A stretch of DNA of 64,000 nt from assembly GCA_949284985.1 (NCBI GenBank), contig CASDWY010000012.1, positions 17,835 to 81,834 on the forward strand. Reading direction: 5' to 3'. Positions within the stretch are counted from its first letter, which is position 1. Every line of letters begins with the position of its first letter. Made by a program: the position numbers and the translations under genes. This stretch comes from an uncultured bacterium (GTDB taxonomy: Bacteria > Cyanobacteriota > Vampirovibrionia > Gastranaerophilales > Gastranaerophilaceae). The notes under the pieces were generated by a model, which saw nothing but the letters and a program-made list of their open reading frames with translations, was not told where the DNA came from and did not search any database. Shown here one piece after another: positions 44,185 through 53,917 of this stretch.

Positions 44185-45900
44185 TTAATTAAAACTTGAG
44201 AAAGTTTTAGATTGATGTTTGAAAGACATTCTCAAAAAAGGGTTTTCTTCTATATTTACATTAGAGTAGTCGAGGTATAATTTTTTGTCAGACAATTCTT
44301 TTTGAGCTTGGATGTATGCCACACGAGAGGCTTTTCGAACTTCTATAGTGGTATAAAGTTCAATAGCTATAGCCGGAATTAGTCCAACGGTTGTACCTAT
44401 TATAGAGTAAAGCGGCATATGGGATTTGGGAGCATTTTTTATTTTGTGGAGTGCCCAGCCAAAAACATTGCCCATCGCTGCGGCAAGAAGACCCATCGGT
44501 GTAGATAATAACATTGTAAGAACTTCAAATTTTTCTTCATATTTTTGTTTTTTTTCATCAACTTTATTAATAGTTTTAAAAATATTTATTTGATTTAAAC
44601 GTGCTTGTTTCATTTGTTCTTCAGAAAGTTTTAGTTCACGAACAGCCATTTTGAATTTTTTAGCTTCGGGAATATTTTTTTCTGCATAGGTTTCATATTC
44701 ATTCAAATCTTTATAAAAAGTTTTTATGAAACCAAAAATCCCTTGTTTTTGTGGTTTTTCAGGTTGGTCAACATCTTTTATAGAGAGGTTGTGGTTTGGT
44801 GTTTTTAGGAAATTTGTTGGATCTTGAAGAATTTCGTTCATTTTTTTGTGGCGAGAAATTCTAATAGCATTATTTCTGTATTCTGCAACTTTACTGTTAA
44901 GTAGGATTGTTCCTGCAATTGCTGCTGCGTATGGAAAATATTTTTTTAAGGTTCCGTGTTTAATTTTTAATAAGTCCATGGCTTTCTCTACAGCCCAGTA
45001 TCCTATAACACCAAAACCAAATAAACATAAAGAAATTACATCAAGAAATTTAAATGCGTTTTCTATATAATCTTGAGATTCTATATCTATTTTATTAACG
45101 AGTCTTTGAGTAATTTCACGAGTTTCTTCTGCGGCAGATAGGTCTTTTGGGCTAAAACTATTAGGGTTAGCCGCATTATATTTTTTATTTTGTCTGTTAT
45201 CAAATTCTGCTTTGTCTTTTTTGTATATTGCACGTTTTGTAACGATATCAAGGTAAGACTTTAGTTGTTCAAATACGTTTAGACTAGATAAAATACTTTT
45301 GTCAGTAGATTTGGGTTTTGGAACTTTTATATTTTTAGCGATTTGTTTTGCTTGATTAATTTGCTCATCTGTAAGAATAGCAAAATCATTGGGGTTTCCA
45401 AGTTCTCCTTTGAGCGCTTCAAATCTTGCTATTCTTGGGGTTTGAATTTCAATAGTGGTTAAAGAGAAAAGTAAAGGTATACTTGAGACTATGGCAAATA
45501 AAAGCCCTGTTACTCCAGGTATTACATTTGGAGCTGCGGTTTTGAGTTGTCCCATTTTTGATGCAAGTTTTTTTACAAGTTTTTTGCCTGAATCAGTTGA
45601 TTGGTATAATTTTCCGAGACCAATACCCATAGCAGTTAATATGGAGGTACTCTCTCCAAGCACTGTTTGTGTAATAGATTCAACATCTTCTGTTTTTGTT
45701 TGAGAATACTCATCTAACGCATCAACTGTGCGTTTTAAAATTTCTCCTCTTTTTATAGCTACATTAAGTTCTTCGGGGGTTAATTTTTTATCCTTGAACG
45801 CCGCTTTGCGAGCAGCTTCTTTTTGTTGCTGTGCATTGCGGTATTTAGGTACATCTTTAAGATGATCTCTATATGTCAAATATGTAGCTATATGCTGCAA
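44185..45900 (-). CDS. Multi-spanning membrane protein of unknown function
   Basis: 571 residues, not recognised. Hydrophobic segments occur around residues ~120-145, ~280-300, ~320-340, ~460-480 and ~490-515, separated by long lysine/glutamate-rich helical loops. The start is TTG 45900, with AGGAGG 10 bases upstream; the only nearby ATG is out of frame. It is the sort of large lineage-specific membrane protein seen in host-associated bacteria; no function can be assigned. Confidence 0.7.
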   Translation of the reverse strand: MQHIATYLTYRDHLKDVPKYRNAQQQKEAARKAAFKDKKLTPEELNVAIKRGEILKRTVDALDEYSQTKTEDVESITQTVLGESTSILTAMGIGLGKLYQSTDSGKKLVKKLASKMGQLKTAAPNVIPGVTGLLFAIVSSIPLLFSLTTIEIQTPRIARFEALKGELGNPNDFAILTDEQINQAKQIAKNIKVPKPKSTDKSILSSLNVFEQLKSYLDIVTKRAIYKKDKAEFDNRQNKKYNAANPNSFSPKDLSAAEETREITQRLVNKIDIESQDYIENAFKFLDVISLCLFGFGVIGYWAVEKAMDLLKIKHGTLKKYFPYAAAIAGTILLNSKVAEYRNNAIRISRHKKMNEILQDPTNFLKTPNHNLSIKDVDQPEKPQKQGIFGFIKTFYKDLNEYETYAEKNIPEAKKFKMAVRELKLSEEQMKQARLNQINIFKTINKVDEKKQKYEEKFEVLTMLLSTPMGLLAAAMGNVFGWALHKIKNAPKSHMPLYSIIGTTVGLIPAIAIELYTTIEVRKASRVAYIQAQKELSDKKLYLDYSNVNIEENPFLRMSFKHQSKTFSSFN

Positions 45901-46005
45901 CTATCATAAACCTCCTTAGTTTACATAATATTTTACGCTCGTAAAAAAAAATATATGATAGAATTTATATAAATTATTTACAAATATTAATGAAAGGGCA
46001 TTATT

Positions 46006-46584
46006 ATGTTGCAAAAAGCTTTATTTGATCCCGGATTTGCGCCGTTAGTTTATTCTTTTAGAGAAAGTATTGAGGCTATTGATATGGTAATGCGAGCAGT
46101 TAAAGTTCCTAATCAAAGAAAGTTTAAATTTAAGCTGTTGCAAAAACAAATTGTGTCAATTGTTGAAAATTCTATTGCATTTTATTTAGGGTGTTTAATG
46201 TGGGCGAAGTATTTAAAAGAAGTTATGTCTGAAAACGAAATTTTGAATAATCCCTTTTTGGGGATAAATCTTGATGAAAAAAATATTACGCAGGAAGATT
46301 TTTGTGCTGAGATTAATTTATTAATTAGTTATTTTGACAGGTATAAAAGAGATACTAAATTTTATTTAGGCAAAGAGTTTATTTTTAACGAAAAATGGTT
46401 TAAAATAGCGCAGTGTTATAAAGAGTTTTTAGTGCTTAATGATTCTTTTGTAAGGACTAAGTATGGTTTTGATTTGATTTTACCTAAAACAATTGATGAT
46501 GTTGTTATTTATGACAACAATAAAAATGCAGAGCTTATTAAATCAGCAATAGCTAATCATAATTTGTCATTGCTTTTTGATTAG
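46006..46584 (+). CDS. Hypothetical protein
   Basis: 192 residues, mostly helical, no recognised domain, no signal peptide. AAGGG precedes ATG. Its 3' end overlaps the convergent GNAT-like gene by 18 bases. Confidence 0.7.
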   Translation: MLQKALFDPGFAPLVYSFRESIEAIDMVMRAVKVPNQRKFKFKLLQKQIVSIVENSIAFYLGCLMWAKYLKEVMSENEILNNPFLGINLDEKNITQEDFCAEINLLISYFDRYKRDTKFYLGKEFIFNEKWFKIAQCYKEFLVLNDSFVRTKYGFDLILPKTIDDVVIYDNNKNAELIKSAIANHNLSLLFD

Positions 46585-47235
46585 ACTTTTTATATTGTAT
46601 TTTTCTTCAAGTTGTTTGAGAATTTTTGCAATATCAGGCTTTCTAATTTCACAGTAGTCTTGTTTCCATATGTCAGTGAAATAAAATCCATTTTTTAGAT
46701 AAAATTCTGAGGCATCTTCATCCGGTCTTAAAAAAATTGATTTTTTACTCATTTTTTCGGCTATTTTACCTATAGCATATATAAGACAACTGCCTGCCCC
46801 TTTTATTTTTGGTTCTTTGCTATTTTCGTTTATTGATTGCAGATATCTAAGATTAATCCTATCCCATCCAGTATCAAATTTTGTAAGTGCTCTTATTTTT
46901 TGGTCTTCTTTTAGTTCTGAAGGACATTCGATAAAGAAGTATTTTATGTCACGAAGCCAACCAGGAGGGGTCCTTTTAATTTCTTTAAGATAATTTACTC
47001 CATTTAGAAAGTCACTTATTATAACTTCACCGTATCTTGTGTGCTCCCAATCATGCATAGTCTTTTCAAAAAGATCAGCATCTTTTGGAGTCATTTTGGT
47101 TATAAACCCTTGGATAGGTTCGGTTTTGCCTGATTTGAGCATTTTTTGTAAAGTAACACTAAAAAGGCGTTGACCTGTGAATGCAGGTTTATGGTGATAA
47201 TATTTTTGTTTATTTGTAGTAGATCTTATTTTCAT
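46567..47235 (-). CDS. GNAT-like acetyltransferase-fold protein, paralogue 1
   Basis: 222 residues. The C-terminal half has the GNAT acetyl-CoA pattern in relaxed form (PKIKGAGSCLIYAIGKIAEK, then SEFYLKNGFYF). The N-terminus begins with a short basic leader ending PAFTGQRLFSVTL, shared in form with its neighbour (PSFQGVKLLNVNL). The two are adjacent paralogues on the same strand, 32 bases apart. Substrate unknown. No good ribosome-binding site is visible before ATG 47235. Confidence 0.6.
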   Translation of the reverse strand: MKIRSTTNKQKYYHHKPAFTGQRLFSVTLQKMLKSGKTEPIQGFITKMTPKDADLFEKTMHDWEHTRYGEVIISDFLNGVNYLKEIKRTPPGWLRDIKYFFIECPSELKEDQKIRALTKFDTGWDRINLRYLQSINENSKEPKIKGAGSCLIYAIGKIAEKMSKKSIFLRPDEDASEFYLKNGFYFTDIWKQDYCEIRKPDIAKILKQLEEKYNIKSLIKKQ

Positions 47236-47267
47236 TTAGTTTAGGTCTTTGTAATTTTTTTTTTTTG

Positions 47268-47909
47268 TTAAAGGCTGCTTGAGTATTTGTTTTCAAGGAG
47301 TTTTATAAGGGTATTGTAATTTTCTTTTGGTAAAGTAGCGCAACCAATTTCACTTGGAACGTCCCATCCCAATTTTTTGTACCATTCTCCGATTGAAGTT
47401 ATTAGTTCTATTTTTTCTTTTTGAGCTTTTTTTGCATATTTAGTTATACCATATAGCATTAGTTCTCCAGCACCTTTTATTTTAGGTGATTGCGGCAATT
47501 TACTTGAAGATTGAAGATATTCCAAATAAACTCGATTTAGATGGATATTTGCTGCCATAAGGCTTACTATGCGTTCAATTGGGTTAGATTTATCTTTACG
47601 TTCAATCATAAAGAAATTTTTTCTTACTGGAGAGTTTAGATGCAAGAATGTTTTTCGTCCTTTTGCGGTGTATTGCATAAATTCTTTAATAAGTGACGGA
47701 CCAAATCTTAAATTTGCCCATTGTTCAGCTATACTCTGAATTAGTGGAGTGTCTTCTTTAGTCAATCTTGTAAAAAATGCAGGAATAGTTCTTATTGTTC
47801 CGTTTGGAAGAACTTCTTTAAGATTAACGTTAAGCAATTTAACGCCTTGAAATGATGGGTTAAGTTTTTTTGAATATGGAGTTGGTTTTGATTGGAAATT
47901 GATTTGCAT
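47268..47909 (-). CDS. GNAT-like acetyltransferase-fold protein, paralogue 2
   Basis: 213 residues, homologous to the downstream neighbour along its length: PSFQGVKLLNV leader, a TRLTKEDTPLIQSI segment, PKIKGAGELMLYGITKYAKK (GNAT motif A-like) and WYKKLGW near the C-terminus. The N-terminal 20 residues are Ser/Pro/Lys-rich and could be a targeting or secretion signal, which I cannot test. Confidence 0.6.
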   Translation of the reverse strand: MQINFQSKPTPYSKKLNPSFQGVKLLNVNLKEVLPNGTIRTIPAFFTRLTKEDTPLIQSIAEQWANLRFGPSLIKEFMQYTAKGRKTFLHLNSPVRKNFFMIERKDKSNPIERIVSLMAANIHLNRVYLEYLQSSSKLPQSPKIKGAGELMLYGITKYAKKAQKEKIELITSIGEWYKKLGWDVPSEIGCATLPKENYNTLIKLLENKYSSSL

Positions 47910-48050
47910 ATTTGGGTTAAGTGGCGTAAAAAAAATAATTGCTAAAAATATTAAAAATATGAAGTTTGTTTAAGGAGTGGAACTGATATGTAAAACATGT
48001 ATATTATATTAATAGTTTGAGTATCAACAAATAATCGAAAGAAATTATAA

Positions 48051-48812
48051 ATGAAACGGAAAAACGCATTAATAGGTTTGCTTTTAGGCTTGTTTTGTTT
48101 TTTTGCAACAGGCATGCCGTCTTTTTGTGCGATAGCTTTTCCAAATATTAATATAGGAATGCAAACAGCTAATACGCCGCAAGAATTTACGCAAGGTGTG
48201 CAAATAATGATATTGCTTACGGTGTTGACGTTGGCACCAAGTATAATAATTATGACAACAGCATTTATAAGAATAGTTATAGTTCTTGCTTTGACCAGAC
48301 AAGCCATAGGTATAACAACATTACCCCCAAATCAGGTTATTGCAGGTTTAGCAATAATTTTGACGTTTTTTGTTATGTCACCGACTATAAATAAAATAAA
48401 TGAAACAGCAATTCAGCCTTATGTTAAAAATCAAATTACGCAGGAGGTTGCATTAGAAAAAGCAATGGAGCCTTTGAGAATTTTTATGCTTAAGCAGACA
48501 GGAGAAAAAGAATTGGGCTTGTTTATTAATATGGCAAAGATGGAGAAGCCTAAGAATGCTAGTGAGGTAGAGACTTATATCTTGATACCGGCATTTGTGT
48601 TGAGTGAGCTAAAAACAGCATTTAAAATAGGTTTTGTAATCTTTTTACCTTTTCTTGTAATAGATATTGTAGTAGCAAGTATTTTGGTATCGATGGGGAT
48701 GTTGTTTTTGCCGCCTGCAACGGTTGCAACGCCATTTAAGCTTATATTGTTTGTTATGGTTGATGGCTGGTATTTAATTACTAAATCTTTGTTAGAGGGT
48801 TTTATCACATAA
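48051..48812 (+). CDS. fliP: Flagellar export gate protein FliP
   Basis: Core of the FliPQR export channel. 253 residues with a cleavable signal peptide (1-27, ending SFCA), typical of FliP, then ITVLTLAPSIIIMTTAFIRIVIV-type segments with FMVMSPT.. equivalents (FFVMSPTINKINE) and EVETYILIPAFVLSELKTAF. It heads a fliP-fliQ-fliR-flhB-flhA operon. Confidence 0.95.
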   Translation: MKRKNALIGLLLGLFCFFATGMPSFCAIAFPNINIGMQTANTPQEFTQGVQIMILLTVLTLAPSIIIMTTAFIRIVIVLALTRQAIGITTLPPNQVIAGLAIILTFFVMSPTINKINETAIQPYVKNQITQEVALEKAMEPLRIFMLKQTGEKELGLFINMAKMEKPKNASEVETYILIPAFVLSELKTAFKIGFVIFLPFLVIDIVVASILVSMGMLFLPPATVATPFKLILFVMVDGWYLITKSLLEGFIT

Positions 48813-48821
48813 AAGGAAAAA

Positions 48822-49091
48822 ATGGACAATACTATAATTCTTTCAATAACTCAAACTATTTTAATACTGATGCTGCAGATGATGGCACCGGTGCTTGTTA
48901 TTTCTATGGTTGTCGGTCTTATAATAAGTGTATTCCAAACTGTTACACAAATTCAAGAATCTACTCTAACATTTGTTCCTAAAATAATTGTTTGCGTATT
49001 GACATTGATAATATTGCTGCCGTGGATGGTAAATATTTTTATCGAACGGACAAATGAGCTGTTTGCGCAAATTCCGTCGCTAATTCATTGA
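48822..49091 (+). CDS. fliQ: Flagellar export gate protein FliQ
   Basis: 89 residues with two membrane segments joined by SVFQTVTQIQESTLTFVPKI, the FliQ signature. It packs around FliP in the gate. AAGGA precedes ATG, 9 bases after fliP. Confidence 0.95.
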   Translation: MDNTIILSITQTILILMLQMMAPVLVISMVVGLIISVFQTVTQIQESTLTFVPKIIVCVLTLIILLPWMVNIFIERTNELFAQIPSLIH

Positions 49092-49102
49092 TGAGGTGGT
49101 AA

Positions 49103-49894
49103 ATGGCATCAGATTTATTAACACTTTTATCACCAAACAGTATAATCATTTTTATAATGATATTTACAAGGCTTGCAGGAATGATTGCCTCTGCACCTTT
49201 GTTTTCAACTTATCCGATTCCTACGCAAGCAAAAATATGGTTATGCGCAACAGTTGCGTTTATAATTTATCCTGTTGTTCTTAAAGGTGCTGGTGTGCAA
49301 GTTCCTTTAAATATGGTAGAAATGACGTTGTTTTTAAGCAAGGAATTTTTTATAGGATTTTTAATTGGATTTATTGCAAAATTTATTTTTTCTGCTGTGC
49401 AAATAGCCGGGCAGACGCTTGGGCTTCAAATGGGAATAACAATGGGACAGGTTTTAGATCCGACCTCAAATGATCAGTCTCCGATTATAGGTCAGATTTA
49501 TGTTTATATAGCGACGATTGTTTTTGTGTCGCTTAATGCTCATAATTGGTTATTTACATCTGTGTATAAGAGTTTTACAGTAATTCCACCCGGATTAGAG
49601 CTGGTTTTTAGTCCGGCATTAGTTAAGCAAGTGATTGTTTTATTTTCGCATATGTTTGTAATTTCATTTCAAATAATTTTACCTATATTTTGTGTCTTGT
49701 TTGTTAGTGAGGTACTTATGGGTTTTATGGCAAAAATGATGCCGCAGATGAATATATTTATGGTAGCCTTGCCGTTTAAAATTGGTTTGGGACTTGTTAT
49801 GATTATACTGTTTATATCGCCGACAATAACATATTTGGCATATGCTATTGAAAAATATATGGCAGGAATATTAAAGTTATTTATGGGGGGATAG
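49103..49894 (+). CDS. fliR: Flagellar export gate protein FliR
   Basis: 263 residues, six membrane segments; FliR features are RLAGMIASAPLFS near the N-terminus and QTLGLQMGITMGQVLDPTS. GAGGTGG precedes ATG 49103. Confidence 0.94.
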   Translation: MASDLLTLLSPNSIIIFIMIFTRLAGMIASAPLFSTYPIPTQAKIWLCATVAFIIYPVVLKGAGVQVPLNMVEMTLFLSKEFFIGFLIGFIAKFIFSAVQIAGQTLGLQMGITMGQVLDPTSNDQSPIIGQIYVYIATIVFVSLNAHNWLFTSVYKSFTVIPPGLELVFSPALVKQVIVLFSHMFVISFQIILPIFCVLFVSEVLMGFMAKMMPQMNIFMVALPFKIGLGLVMIILFISPTITYLAYAIEKYMAGILKLFMGG

Positions 49895-49897
49895 AAG

Positions 49898-50971
49898 ATG
49901 GCGGATGAAAAAACAGAAGAAGCCACGCCCCGGCGAAGAGAAAAAGAACGAGAAAAGGGCAATATATCAAAAAGTCAAGATTTAAATTCTGCTTTGACTA
50001 TCAGTGCGGGTTGCGCTCTTATGATTTTTCTTGCGTCAAAAATTATTTCTAATACGCGAGAACTTATTTATCAAACAGTTACGCATCTTAACCCTAAAGA
50101 TATTCCCAATGATGATATAATAGCAATTTTGGTTCCATTTGCAAAGAGTGCAGGAGATATTTTGCTTCCATTTTTATTCGGTTTGACAATTTTAACCGCA
50201 ATAGCACTTAGACTACAAGTTGGGGCGTTGTTTGCTGTTCAAAAAATAAAGCCGACTTTAGAAAAGCTTTCACCACAAAATATTATAAATGGATTGAAGA
50301 AAATTTTTAATCCTTTTGCGCCAAAAAATCTTATGGAATTAGCAAAATCGTTGGCAAAAATGCTAGTTGTTGCATATTGTGGTTTTTCGGTGATTCTTGT
50401 GAGAAAAGATGAGCTTTATGGGCTTTTGGGTGCAGATATAACAACTGGTTTTGCTGTTTTAGGCTCTGTTTTAACGCAGATGATTGTTAATATTTGTTTG
50501 GTAATGTTGGTCATTGGCTTTATAGACAAAAAGTATCAAGATTATGAGTATAATAAATCTTTAAAAATGTCTAAACAAGAGGTTAAAGATGAATGGAAAA
50601 ATACAGAAGGAGATCCTTTAATAAAGTCAAAAATAAAAGCAGCCCAAATGCAATTTGCACAGCAAAAAATGATGTCAGCAATTCCGAAGTCAGATGTTGT
50701 AGTAGTTAACCCTACGCATTATGCCGTTGCTATAAAATATGATAAGTTAGAGGCACCTGCACCGAAAGTTGTAGCAAAAGGAGTTGATTTTATGGCATTT
50801 AAGATTAGAGAAATTGCAAAGCATAATGATGTTCCAATTGTTGAAAATCCACCTTTGGCAAGAGCCTTATATAAACTTGTAAAAATAGATGATTTGATTC
50901 CGGCAGAGTTGTATGTAACTGTAGCCGAAATTCTTGCTTTCGTGTACAATAAAAATAAGAGCGGAGTTTGA
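49898..50971 (+). CDS. flhB: Flagellar export switch protein FlhB
   Basis: 357 residues. Autocleaving switch that changes substrate class when the hook is complete. N-terminal EKTEEATPRRREKEREKGNISKSQDL, four membrane segments, and the autocleavage motif NPTH (~residue 269) followed by YAVAIKYD. It starts 3 bases after fliR. Confidence 0.95.
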   Translation: MADEKTEEATPRRREKEREKGNISKSQDLNSALTISAGCALMIFLASKIISNTRELIYQTVTHLNPKDIPNDDIIAILVPFAKSAGDILLPFLFGLTILTAIALRLQVGALFAVQKIKPTLEKLSPQNIINGLKKIFNPFAPKNLMELAKSLAKMLVVAYCGFSVILVRKDELYGLLGADITTGFAVLGSVLTQMIVNICLVMLVIGFIDKKYQDYEYNKSLKMSKQEVKDEWKNTEGDPLIKSKIKAAQMQFAQQKMMSAIPKSDVVVVNPTHYAVAIKYDKLEAPAPKVVAKGVDFMAFKIREIAKHNDVPIVENPPLARALYKLVKIDDLIPAELYVTVAEILAFVYNKNKSGV

Positions 50972-50977
50972 GGTTAA

Positions 50978-53086
50978 ATGAATCTATCAACTATATCAGC
51001 ATTATTTAAGAATAACGATGTGGTACTGGCAGTAGGGCTTGTGATAATCATTTCTATGATGATATTGCCGCTTCCACCTCAGCTTTTGGATGTTTTATTA
51101 ACATTGAATATTTCTCTTTCTGTTATAATTCTTCTTGTGTGCCTTTTTACGAAAGAGCCTTTAGAGTATTCTTCTTTTCCGATAATTTTGTTGATTTCAA
51201 CAATTTTTCGTTTGGGGTTGAACGTTAGTTCGACAAGGTTAATATTGCTAAAAGCGGAAGCCGGCCAAGTTATTAGTTCGTTTGGTGAATTTGTAGTTGG
51301 TGGAAATTACGTTGTAGGTTTTATAATCTTTGTAATATTAGTTTTAATAAACTTTATGGTAATAACTGGTGGTGCAGGCAGAGTTGCAGAAGTATCAGCC
51401 AGATTTACATTAGATAGCATGCCTGGTAAGCAGCTTTCTATTGATGCGGATTTGAATTCAGGACTGATAAATGAAGATCAAGCTAAAGCTAGAAGAAGAA
51501 AGCTAGAGAGAGAAGCAGATTTTTATGGAACAATGGACGGTGCTTCTAAATTTGTTAAAGGAGATGCAACTGCAGGGATTGTTATTACTGTGATAAATAT
51601 TTTTGGCGGGTTAATAATAGGTATTTGGCAGCTGAAAATGGATGTTATGAATGCACTAAGCACATATACAATATTAACGGTTGGAGACGGATTAGTTTCA
51701 CAAATACCTGCATTATTAATTTCTTTTGCAACAGGTTTGATAATTACTCGTGCTAGTGGACAAGAGTCTTCTCTTTCTCAAGATATAAAAACAGAAATGT
51801 TTTCTAATCCGGTTGTTTTGGGAGTAGTTTCAGGATTGCTTTTGCTTCTTGGTATTGTTCCTGGCATGCCAACAATCCCGTTTATTGCCGTTGGAACGAT
51901 AGTTGGTTGGTTTGCTGTTAAGAAAAATAAGGATAAAATTGCCCAAGAAACAGCACAAAAAGCTGCAGAAGAAGAAAAAATTATTGCAGAAAAAACAGGT
52001 AAAAAGCGAAAAAAAATAACAAAAGAAAGTGTTATGGAGCTTTTAAATGTTGAAACTATTGAGATTGAAATAGGATATAGATTAGTTCCGTTGATTAATG
52101 TTGAACAAGGTGGAGATTTGCTTGAGCGTATTGCGCAAATAAGACGACAAACGGCACTTGATTTGGGGTTGATTTTACCATCAATAAGAGTTCGAGATAA
52201 TCTGCAACTTCCGCCAAATCAGTATAGAATAAATCTTAAAGGTGTACCTATTGAATATGGAGAGGTTTATCCGGATAGAAGTCTTGCTATGAATGCAATG
52301 GGTGGAGCTGATGACCCTAATTTAAAAGGAATAAGTGCGATAGAGCCTGCTTTTGGCTTACCTGCATTATGGATTGAAGAAAAAGATAAAGATTATGCTG
52401 AGATGAACAGTTATACAGTGGTTAGTCCCTCTGCTGTTATTTCTACGCATTTGACAGAAGTTATTAAGAAGAATGCGGCAGAAATATTGTCTCGTGCGGA
52501 TATTACTCAACTTATTGATAATCTTAAAAAAGAAGTTTCTGAGGATTATGTTAATGATTTGATGAAAGAAATAACTACTTCTGATGTTCAACAAGTTATA
52601 CAAAATTTGTTAAAAGAAAGAGTTTCAATAAGAGATTTAAGGACAGTTTTAGAGGTAATGAGTTTGCAGTCAAAGGTTTCAAAAAATACAGATTATTTGA
52701 CTGAACAGGTTAGACAAGCTTTGTCACGTACTATTTGTAAGCAAAACTTGTCTGATACTGGAGAACTTCTTGCGATTACGCTTTCCCCGGATGTGGAAAA
52801 TATTATTGCGCAAGGTATAAGTCCTGACGGACAAAGCCTTACTTTAGATCCTGATTTTACTCGCAAGTTGCTTGATGGCTTGAATTATGAATTGGAAAAA
52901 GCAATTAAAAATAATGGTTCACAACCTGTAATTTTGTGTTCTTCCCCTATAAGACTTCCCTTTAGAAGGCTCATAGAAAGAACTTATCCACAAATTTTTG
53001 TTATGTCGTATAATGAAATTAGTAATAATACAAAAGCAAAATCAGTTGGCGTTGTTAAAACGGCACCGGCTAAAACATCTATTTAG
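50978..53086 (+). CDS. flhA: Flagellar export gate protein FlhA (canonical type)
   Basis: 702 residues, eight membrane segments plus cytosolic domain. Flagellar-type residues at diagnostic positions: VLINFMVITGGAGRVAEVSARFTLD, EADFYGTMDGASKFVKGD and VGYRLVPLI at the start of the cytosolic domain. It is the canonical partner of the fliPQR-flhB genes just upstream. The window also carries a second, SctV-like gate at 27630. Confidence 0.95.
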   Translation: MNLSTISALFKNNDVVLAVGLVIIISMMILPLPPQLLDVLLTLNISLSVIILLVCLFTKEPLEYSSFPIILLISTIFRLGLNVSSTRLILLKAEAGQVISSFGEFVVGGNYVVGFIIFVILVLINFMVITGGAGRVAEVSARFTLDSMPGKQLSIDADLNSGLINEDQAKARRRKLEREADFYGTMDGASKFVKGDATAGIVITVINIFGGLIIGIWQLKMDVMNALSTYTILTVGDGLVSQIPALLISFATGLIITRASGQESSLSQDIKTEMFSNPVVLGVVSGLLLLLGIVPGMPTIPFIAVGTIVGWFAVKKNKDKIAQETAQKAAEEEKIIAEKTGKKRKKITKESVMELLNVETIEIEIGYRLVPLINVEQGGDLLERIAQIRRQTALDLGLILPSIRVRDNLQLPPNQYRINLKGVPIEYGEVYPDRSLAMNAMGGADDPNLKGISAIEPAFGLPALWIEEKDKDYAEMNSYTVVSPSAVISTHLTEVIKKNAAEILSRADITQLIDNLKKEVSEDYVNDLMKEITTSDVQQVIQNLLKERVSIRDLRTVLEVMSLQSKVSKNTDYLTEQVRQALSRTICKQNLSDTGELLAITLSPDVENIIAQGISPDGQSLTLDPDFTRKLLDGLNYELEKAIKNNGSQPVILCSSPIRLPFRRLIERTYPQIFVMSYNEISNNTKAKSVGVVKTAPAKTSI

Positions 53087-53103
53087 TAAGTAAGAAGAAG
53101 ATT

Positions 53104-53685
53104 ATGATAAGAAATTTTGAAAAAAACCAAATAATAAAAATTGTTCCGGGAGATGTGGAAAATGCTTGTAATGGAGTTGTTTTAAGCGTTGAAGACGATG
53201 GTATAATTATTAAGCTTCAAAAGACGGAGAAGGTTATTAATGGGGAATGTGAATGTTTTGCATTAAGTGATGCAGGAATATTTTATTTTAGAAGTTTTAT
53301 AGAACAAAGTAAAAATGAGCTCTACAGGTTAGCATTTCCATCAGAGTATAACCTTATGCAGCGACGTGAATATAGTAGGGTAAATTTTGATGCATCTTTA
53401 GTTTTAAAAGCGGTTGATTCTAATATAGAAGTAAAGGTAACAGATTTGTCTGCAGGGGGTATGAAAGTTGTCTCTCCTGTAGAGATACAGATGAGTATGG
53501 ATTATAGTTTTAGTATGGTATTGGGTAAAAATCGTGAGGTAGCGGCGTTGTTTAGTCCGATAAGGCAGGAAAAAGAAGGTGATTTTTACTCAATTTCCGG
53601 AAAATTTAATCAATTAAGTAATAAAGATCGTATTTCAATTGCACAATATTGTTTTAGCAAGCAGATGGAGAGTATAAATAAATAA
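53104..53685 (+). CDS. PilZ-domain c-di-GMP-binding protein (YcgR-like)
   Basis: 193 residues: an N-terminal YcgR-N/PilZN-like barrel, then a PilZ domain with the c-di-GMP-binding RxxxR (QRREYSRV) and DLSAGGMKV (D/NxSxxG). In flagellated bacteria such proteins slow or bias the motor when c-di-GMP is high. It lies 17 bases after flhA, which links c-di-GMP to export or motility, and overlaps the next gene as TAATG. Confidence 0.85.
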   Translation: MIRNFEKNQIIKIVPGDVENACNGVVLSVEDDGIIIKLQKTEKVINGECECFALSDAGIFYFRSFIEQSKNELYRLAFPSEYNLMQRREYSRVNFDASLVLKAVDSNIEVKVTDLSAGGMKVVSPVEIQMSMDYSFSMVLGKNREVAALFSPIRQEKEGDFYSISGKFNQLSNKDRISIAQYCFSKQMESINK

Positions 53686-53906
53686 TGGCAGAGTTGACTT
53701 ATGCAAAAAAAATTTCTGGGTTACTTGCATCATTTGCGGTGATTGTTATGCTTGGTGCTAATATTTTTATGACGATGAGTGTTGATTTTAATACTATGAT
53801 TTTTGCATTTACTAAGGTATTGCCTGTTGCGATAGTCTTGGGTTGGTTGGGAAAGATGATTGGAGATATATTGGACAATCCAAGAGGAAAAGTAGGAAAA
53901 AAATAA
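53685..53906 (+). CDS. Small membrane protein downstream of PilZ gene
   Basis: 73 residues with two membrane segments (~10-30 and ~38-57) and a basic tail. It is translationally coupled to the PilZ gene. Unrecognised; position suggests a role in assembly or control of the export apparatus. Confidence 0.7.
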   Translation: MAELTYAKKISGLLASFAVIVMLGANIFMTMSVDFNTMIFAFTKVLPVAIVLGWLGKMIGDILDNPRGKVGKK

Positions 53907-53917
53907 TACGAGGAAAT

